Source: DTU080 sp050945315 (GTDB lineage: Bacteria; Bacillota; Limnochordia; DTU080). From it: 11,428 nt of DNA. Positions 6,311-11,428 of this stretch are shown here, in pieces (the first letter of the stretch is position 1; every line of letters starts with the position of its first letter). The translations under genes were made by a program, and so were the position numbers. The stretch is taken from contig JBMNSS010000084.1 of assembly GCA_050945315.1 (NCBI GenBank), forward strand, positions 1 through 11,428, given 5' to 3'. The notes beneath the pieces were generated by a model. The model was not told where the DNA came from and did not search any database. It saw only the letters and a list, made by a program, of their open reading frames with translations.

Positions 6311-7588
6311 TCAGATCTTGCGCAGACTCTCGCCCATCTCTTTCAGTCTGCTGTCGAGCACGGGCTTCAGAGCATCCATGGCACTCTTGGGATCCTGCTG
6401 CATGCGCATGATCCGCTGCATCGTGCTACCGATTGTGTCGTAAATATCCCGCGGGAGACCGAACCAGTTGGCTCGCAGTATGTGCTCAAAACCGGTGGTG
6501 AAGACCATGGCGTTCATCCCCGGATTCACCGTCTCCCAGCGGCGGTGGAAATCGACGATGGCCCGCGGTGAAAGGGGAGCCCGGTTCTCCGCTCTGGCAA
6601 AGAGCACGGAGCCCTCGGGATCTGCAGCCATGTATTTTATAAACTGCCATGCTCCTTCGGGATTTTCGGCGTCAACGACCATGCCCAGAGAGTGAAAACC
6701 CGGTTGCGTGCGGCGGCCCACGGCTTTGGGAAGCACGCCGAGAGACCAACCGAAAAGACTGCTGCGGGTCATGGTGGTGGCAAGCGTGTTCAGATAGTAC
6801 GGTTGCTGAGGCATGATGGCTGCGGTGCCCTGGATCCAGCTTCCCCCCATCACTCCCGCTTCGTAAAGACTCCTCAGCTCGGTGATAGCGTCGATGTTCT
6901 CGGGCTTGTTGCCGGTGAACTCCCTCTGGCTGTCGTCGAACCAGTCGACCTCCCACAGGTGGATGGCCTCCAAGCTACCGGCACCCATAAAGCTGCTGAT
7001 ACCGTATTGATCCATCTGGCCGTCACCGTTGGTGTCGCGGGTGAGTGTTCTGGCCATGGTGAGTAGGTCTTGAAAGGTGAAGCCGTCGCTGTTCCAGTCC
7101 GTGGGCGGAGCAGCCAAACCTGAAGCATCCAGTATGTCGTCATTGCAGAAGAGGACCCAGTTGCTCAGGGCTGTCGGCAGTGAGTAGAGCTCTCCGTCAT
7201 AGCGATAGGCATTGATGACCGGATCCGGCCACATACGCAGGTTGAGTCGATCTCGGGTCACAAAGCGTTCAATGGGCTGTACGATGCCCCGATGGTAGAA
7301 CTCGGATTGCGTCTTGTCGTCGTGATAGACGACATCCGGACCGACGCCGCCGATGACCAGGACCGGCAGCTTCTCCCTCATATCGTTCCAATTGGCCACT
7401 CCGATGACTTCAACTTCGATTCCCGTGGCCTCAGTGAAGGCCGCAATTCCTCCTTCGAGCAGTCCGGCCATAGACCCACCCATGATCAACTTGATCTTCC
7501 CGGAAGCCAAGGCCGGTCGGACAGTTGACAACAAAAGGAGAGCGAAGACAAATACCAACCAGGGCTTTCTTGACCAACGTGTTATCAT
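6311..7588 (-). CDS. Extracellular solute-binding protein, family 1 (SBP3)
   Basis: Probable periplasmic solute receptor, 425 residues; ligand unknown. The ATG at 7588 is preceded by GGAGG at 7 nt, lying inside the end of SBP4. The start overlaps the SBP4 stop in an ATGA (7585-7588), which points to translational coupling. A basic start (MITRWSRKPW), a hydrophobic stretch (11-21) and ALAS (26-29) form a type I signal peptide without lipobox. Family segments are GVGPDVVYHD (81-90), YSLPTALSNWVLFCNDDIL (135-153), and ENPEGAWQFIKYMAADPEG (about 318-336). DTNGDGQMD (185-193) is an EF-hand-like calcium loop at the same place as in SBP1, just after a conserved LT. It is the last gene of the minus-strand operon. 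Two different SBPs in one transcript may bind different substrates, or parts of one substrate family. Confidence 0.9.
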   Translation of the reverse strand: MITRWSRKPWLVFVFALLLLSTVRPALASGKIKLIMGGSMAGLLEGGIAAFTEATGIEVEVIGVANWNDMREKLPVLVIGGVGPDVVYHDDKTQSEFYHRGIVQPIERFVTRDRLNLRMWPDPVINAYRYDGELYSLPTALSNWVLFCNDDILDASGLAAPPTDWNSDGFTFQDLLTMARTLTRDTNGDGQMDQYGISSFMGAGSLEAIHLWEVDWFDDSQREFTGNKPENIDAITELRSLYEAGVMGGSWIQGTAAIMPQQPYYLNTLATTMTRSSLFGWSLGVLPKAVGRRTQPGFHSLGMVVDAENPEGAWQFIKYMAADPEGSVLFARAENRAPLSPRAIVDFHRRWETVNPGMNAMVFTTGFEHILRANWFGLPRDIYDTIGSTMQRIMRMQQDPKSAMDALKPVLDSRLKEMGESLRKI

Positions 7589-9009
7589 CGTTTTTCCTCC
7601 AGTTGCATAGCCATAGACCCGTCCAAAAGCGTTAGCGGGTCTGCTTCGGGTGGCTTTATCTCCCCGAGCGACGATACGTGTCCTTTTCGTTCGTTTATGA
7701 CAGCCGTAATGGCATCATGAGCCGTCAAGAGGGCCGCCTGTACGCTCTTGGTCCCTCTGACCATCAACGGGAACTCCTGATTCGTCACTCTCCGGATATC
7801 CGCCCAGCCAACGATGGTGTGATCGTAGACTTCCCGTCCATAGACTTGCCCGCCTGTCAGTACGGACAGGATCTGGTTGAAATCCTGAGCACCTGATGCG
7901 TCGGCCAGCCTGTCGATGTAATCCTTAATGGCCGATCTTCTGGCCACGGGTGCCAGGCCGAAGCCGAAAGCGGTGTAGCTTTTCATCACCTCGGCACCGG
8001 TCATATACTTGACAAACAACCAGGCCTCCTCAGGATGCTTGGTCTGGCTGCTGATCATCCACGGGTCCGTGTAAAGAGCCGCGGCCCGATGAGTGCCTGC
8101 CGGAATGGGTGCCAATGCCCACTTGCAGAAGAATGCGTTCTGCCGGGCCGTGGCGGCGATGTTCAACGGTGTCCGAATCGCCATGCCCACCTTTCCGCCC
8201 GAGTAGTTTCCGGGTACGTTACCGCCATAGCGCTGAATAAGCTCCACTGTCTTTTCATAGGCCAGGATGCTTTCCGGACCGGCAATGGTGCTCTTATTCG
8301 GTAACCCCGTTCTGTGAGTCTCTTCGTCAAACCAGTCGCCGCCCCACAGATTGGCAAACATCGGACTTTCTATACCGCCGTTCAAGCCGATGGAGACACC
8401 CGCGGTTTCAAAACGACCGTCGGGAGAGATCTTCGTCAGTTTCTTGGCGCAATCCTCCATGGCATCCCAGGTCCACGACGGATCGTCCCAATCAACGGGA
8501 AGCAGAGGCAATCCGGCCTGCTCAAAGAAGTCCACGTTGTACCAGATCAAAGACGACATCGATACATGCGGCATCCCCCACATGCGCCCGCCTTGCTGAT
8601 AGGCCCGCCAGGCACCCGGGAAGAAGTCTTTGCCCAAGTTGGGCTCGCGCTGCACAAAAGGAGTCAGATCGAGCAGCCAACCTTGCTCGATGTAGCTGGC
8701 CACAAAACCGCCGTGGTCCCATACGTCGGGAGACTGGCCCACCGCCCACAGGGTGATCAGTTTCTCCAAGTATCCGGCGCTGCCGACGGGGGTTATCAAT
8801 TCGAGTTCGATGTTGAGATGCTGTTTTTCGAATTCGGCATACATTTGGTTTTCCCATTCCGTCTCTGCCGCCGTGCCACCTGCTATCCCCGGAGCCCTGA
8901 CATAAACCTCAAGCTTCACCTTTTCCGCCGCCGCAGCGCCCAGCGTCATCAGGGACATGCACAGCACCAGAACAGACAGCCTTCTCCACCGACGAGTCTC
9001 TCTGTTCAC
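7585..9009 (-). CDS. Extracellular solute-binding protein, family 1 (SBP4)
   Basis: Probable periplasmic solute receptor, 474 residues, somewhat longer than its three relatives here; ligand unknown. GTG at 9009 is chosen because GGGGAGG lies 8 nt upstream and the signal peptide follows at once (basic MNRETRRWRR, then a hydrophobic core). The in-frame TTG at 9045 lacks a good site and adds an acidic segment. Cleavage is likely within or after GAAAA (24-28), with no lipobox. Family segments are GQSPDVWDHGG (91-101), SLIWYNVDFFEQAGLP (153-168), NLWGGDWFD (220-228) and the HPEEAWLFVKYMTG block (325-338). The calcium-loop position has only SPDG (195-198). The C-terminus has an extra tail of about 40 residues after a helix that usually ends the domain. 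It lies 48 nt after the Fe-S gene and overlaps SBP3 by 4 nt, which marks one operon. Confidence 0.9.
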   Translation of the reverse strand: MNRETRRWRRLSVLVLCMSLMTLGAAAAEKVKLEVYVRAPGIAGGTAAETEWENQMYAEFEKQHLNIELELITPVGSAGYLEKLITLWAVGQSPDVWDHGGFVASYIEQGWLLDLTPFVQREPNLGKDFFPGAWRAYQQGGRMWGMPHVSMSSLIWYNVDFFEQAGLPLLPVDWDDPSWTWDAMEDCAKKLTKISPDGRFETAGVSIGLNGGIESPMFANLWGGDWFDEETHRTGLPNKSTIAGPESILAYEKTVELIQRYGGNVPGNYSGGKVGMAIRTPLNIAATARQNAFFCKWALAPIPAGTHRAAALYTDPWMISSQTKHPEEAWLFVKYMTGAEVMKSYTAFGFGLAPVARRSAIKDYIDRLADASGAQDFNQILSVLTGGQVYGREVYDHTIVGWADIRRVTNQEFPLMVRGTKSVQAALLTAHDAITAVINERKGHVSSLGEIKPPEADPLTLLDGSMAMQLEEKR

Positions 9010-9057
9010 GGACCCATCCTCCCCATGGTCTCTTCCGTTTTTCAATCCGCGAGCGGC

Positions 9058-11376
9058 CTATATAGCCAAGGACTGTGCCTTGAGCTCAACACTGGCATAG
9101 GGACACATGATCACACACGGTTCTGCGACCACCGGCCGATACTTGATAATGGGATCGTGCTGACGCAAGGCCTCCGCCAGGCTTTCGGCGGTCACTTCCT
9201 CGCCGGGCATGACATCCAGCTGAGATCCGAGGTACTTAAAGCCGCTCTCTCCGGCCACCACATAGCGTTTGGCCCAATCACAACGTTTGCCGTCGGTCGG
9301 TGTGAAACGATACACTTGATCTTCACACCGCAGAAGAATCCGCCGGCCAGACAGGGCATTTGTGGGGCATCTGTCGACACACGGGTGAGCGCAGTCTTCG
9401 CACAGCCGCTCCCTTTCGCTGACGGCATAGAGCGGCGAGGCCCTGAGTTCGGCGTCGGTGACGATGGCGATGAAACGCTGTCTGATACCGAACTGCGGCG
9501 TGGCGATATGACCGGCATCGGTCAGATAACCCAATCCGGCCGCCAAGGCCGCGAATCGGTTGGAACGCAGATCGGGTTGCGGACCCCGCGGATTGGCCGT
9601 CACGGATGCCGTGCCCATGAGATCGGCCACCATGACACCTTTGTACCCCAGCTCCTCGAGTCGTTTCACCAAGCGGGTACCGATTTGCGCTCCGACCCAG
9701 TTGGTCACGTAGGTCTGAAAGGCATAGGGCCCGACGGCTTCCGCCGGGGGCTTGGTAGCCTGACGGATAACCTCCCGGTGCAAGCGCAACCCAAAGACGA
9801 TCACCGACTTGGCGTCGGCCAGGTAATCCTCCGGCACTCTGATGGTGCGTCTGCGCACTGCTATCTCCGGTTCCCAGGGCGTAAAGCGCGTCGATCGGTC
9901 ACGGGCATCAAACAACTCCTCTCCTTCGAAGACCGGACGCAAGTCCCGGGCCAGTTCCGCAAATCTGCCCGCGGGAGCGACACCGAACAGATCCGCCCCC
10001 ACAGAACGGGCGAAGCTCTCCAGACTGCCGGTCAAATCGGCTTGGGCATCGCCGAGGTCGATTCTGACAGGCGTCGGCCGACTGCCGCGGCGTTGCTGAG
10101 CGATGGTCATCCGGGTCACGACGGTGTTGGCTATCACGTCACGGTGGGCCAGATCGGCAAATCCGGCCAGGATACGACCGGTGACATTGGGCCCTGCCGG
10201 ATCACTCACCCGTGTTCCGGGTCGCTCAATAGTCATCACTGAACGGAAACCCAAATCCTCCAGCTCCCGGGTGAGATCATAACAGGCAAAATCGACAAGA
10301 TGCGTGCCGCCCAAGCGGAACTGACCGTTATCTCCGTCTTTTGGCACTCTCATGAGGATGGTTATGGCGCTTTTGGCCCCCTGGATCTGATCGTCAAGAC
10401 TGACTCCTCTGAGGGCCAGCTCTTCAGCGGAGGTGACGATCAACTCGTCGCATCCCATGGCAAACGGCTTGGCCAACAAGCGATCAATCATCTTGCGCGG
10501 CGCTATGGATTGATCAAGCGATACGGCCGCCTTGCGCACCGGGGATTTGGAGTAGCTGCGGTCAAAGCTGCGCAGGTTTTTGGGGACACAGAACTTCAGA
10601 CACTGGCCCATCTCACCGCGGCGGAGGCCGTGTTTGGCGATCACATCCAGTATGACTTCCTCAGTAACCACATCGGGAATCGGCAGATCCAGATCAACGT
10701 CAAAATGCTCTCCCCAGGCACAACGCCACAAATTCTTGTTGGGAAAGCGATACTCGTAGGGCCCGATCTTGAGCACCTTTTCACCGTCGATCTCTTTGCT
10801 CAGAGCCTCCGCGGGACAATGTCGGCGGCACAGCATGCAGTTGTCACACACCGTACCGGGAGGAATCAGCGGATCTTCTTCGATCTCGGCGTCAGTGATC
10901 ACGGTCACAAACCGGTTTCTCGGCCCATACTCAGGCGTAAGTGATATGCCGTTGTAGCCGATGTCTGACAGGCCCGCCACCACGGCCATATAGATATGGC
11001 TGACATCCGGCGCAAAGACGGCGTTCAGCTCTTTGTACTGCTTGTAACGCCAGATGTTGCTGGAGACGATGGGAATGGCCCCGTATCCCGCCTTCTCCAG
11101 GAAGGTGGCCAGGCGATAGGACATCTCATCCAAGCGGTTGTTCATCATGTACTGAACGGTGTAGGGACCGGAGTCCTGCGGGTGCGTCTCACCGCCGAGC
11201 TCCACGCAGGCATCCGGATGATGAATGCCCATGACAATCACGGTCTTGGCACCGGGGAGCAGACCCTGCGGACTCATCATGATCGGGGCATGCTTACAGC
11301 GGTCGATACCCCCAAACCCTACGAGATCCGCTCCCAGCCGGTAGGCGTAGTTCTTCACTTGCTCTTTGAGTGACAT
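9058..11376 (-). CDS. Tandem-repeat 4Fe-4S protein, epoxyqueuosine-reductase-like class
   Basis: A 772-residue, probably cytoplasmic Fe-S protein; reaction unknown. The ATG at 11376 has GGAGG 12 nt upstream, a long but usable spacing. It holds three related units. Unit A (about 1-275) has PGAKTVIVMGI (41-51), AGLSDIG (134-140), the cluster motif CDNCMLCRRHCP (177-188), and further cysteines at 219, 259 and 263. Unit C (about 447-772) has DAKSVIVFGL (521-530), AGLGYLTDAG (613-622), C659/C662/C666/C670 with CP, then C684, C699, C754 and C758. Unit B (about 296-430) keeps QGAKSAITILM (332-342) and AGFADLAH (404-411) but has no cluster motif. The layout resembles QueG-related reductases, which can carry a corrinoid, but the length and duplication differ, so a role in tRNA queuosine is unlikely. 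It is the first gene of the minus-strand operon with two SBPs. No transmembrane segment is seen. Confidence 0.85.
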   Translation of the reverse strand: MSLKEQVKNYAYRLGADLVGFGGIDRCKHAPIMMSPQGLLPGAKTVIVMGIHHPDACVELGGETHPQDSGPYTVQYMMNNRLDEMSYRLATFLEKAGYGAIPIVSSNIWRYKQYKELNAVFAPDVSHIYMAVVAGLSDIGYNGISLTPEYGPRNRFVTVITDAEIEEDPLIPPGTVCDNCMLCRRHCPAEALSKEIDGEKVLKIGPYEYRFPNKNLWRCAWGEHFDVDLDLPIPDVVTEEVILDVIAKHGLRRGEMGQCLKFCVPKNLRSFDRSYSKSPVRKAAVSLDQSIAPRKMIDRLLAKPFAMGCDELIVTSAEELALRGVSLDDQIQGAKSAITILMRVPKDGDNGQFRLGGTHLVDFACYDLTRELEDLGFRSVMTIERPGTRVSDPAGPNVTGRILAGFADLAHRDVIANTVVTRMTIAQQRRGSRPTPVRIDLGDAQADLTGSLESFARSVGADLFGVAPAGRFAELARDLRPVFEGEELFDARDRSTRFTPWEPEIAVRRRTIRVPEDYLADAKSVIVFGLRLHREVIRQATKPPAEAVGPYAFQTYVTNWVGAQIGTRLVKRLEELGYKGVMVADLMGTASVTANPRGPQPDLRSNRFAALAAGLGYLTDAGHIATPQFGIRQRFIAIVTDAELRASPLYAVSERERLCEDCAHPCVDRCPTNALSGRRILLRCEDQVYRFTPTDGKRCDWAKRYVVAGESGFKYLGSQLDVMPGEEVTAESLAEALRQHDPIIKYRPVVAEPCVIMCPYASVELKAQSLAI

Positions 11377-11428
11377 GTCTATATCTGGCCTCCAATCACT
11401 GCTAAGACCTATCGCCTCCGCTGACTAT
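11377..11428 (-). other. Upstream edge of the Fe-S/SBP operon
   Basis: These 52 bases hold the ribosome site of the Fe-S gene (TTGGAGG, read on the minus strand). No promoter, terminator or gene end can be recognised, so it is unknown whether the operon starts here or continues from genes beyond the window. Confidence 0.4.

Noticed and set aside
8314..10242. Long plus-strand open frame of 642 codons
   Set aside because: It spans the boundary of SBP4 and the Fe-S gene in antisense, and its translation lacks any family motif. The two minus-strand genes explain the region fully.
9058..11376. Naming the Fe-S protein queG or a reductive dehalogenase
   Set aside because: It has duplicated and degenerate units, twice the length of QueG, no second standard cluster motif per unit, and no Tat signal as in dehalogenases. 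Only a class-level name is supported.
1..11428. CRISPR array, tRNA or rRNA genes, IS element ends
   Set aside because: No regularly spaced repeats, no tRNA-like cloverleaf or rRNA signature, and no transposase or terminal inverted repeats were seen.

Overview
The window looks like accessory metabolic DNA from a moderately GC-rich bacterium. Most genes have a strong Shine-Dalgarno sequence (GGAGG or AAGGAGG, 7-8 nt before the start), and three of seven start with GTG. It holds four extracellular solute-binding proteins (SBPs) and a group IIC intron edge. This fits an anaerobic Bacillota-like lineage, possibly a diderm one, because none of the four SBPs has a lipobox cysteine. The taxonomic guess is weak.

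Layout. At positions 1-124, minus strand, lies the 5' end of a group IIC intron (start of domain I) that runs off the left edge. It begins 2 nt past a strong hairpin (127-167) that follows the stop codon of SBP1 (212-1501, minus). A 460-bp AT-rich divergent region (1502-1963) with repeated motifs separates SBP1 from a plus-strand operon: SBP2 (1964-3178), a small FAD-oxidoreductase-like protein (3218-4267), and a full FAD-dependent oxidoreductase with a HEAT-like C-terminal domain (4293-6188). A bidirectional terminator (6216-6246) closes this operon and also a converging minus-strand operon. That second operon starts with a 772-residue tandem-repeat Fe-S protein of the epoxyqueuosine-reductase-like class (9058-11376), followed by SBP4 (7585-9009) and SBP3 (6311-7588). 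The last two overlap by 4 nt.

How the parts may fit. All four SBPs lack permease and ATPase genes here, and both multi-gene operons join SBPs to redox enzymes. The simplest reading is uptake and redox processing of an unknown organic substrate, with the permeases encoded elsewhere; this is inference. The clearest unusual observations are the intron/terminator junction, the three-unit architecture of the Fe-S protein (the middle unit has lost its cluster motif), the degenerate partner next to an intact FAD enzyme, and the set of SBPs without transporters.
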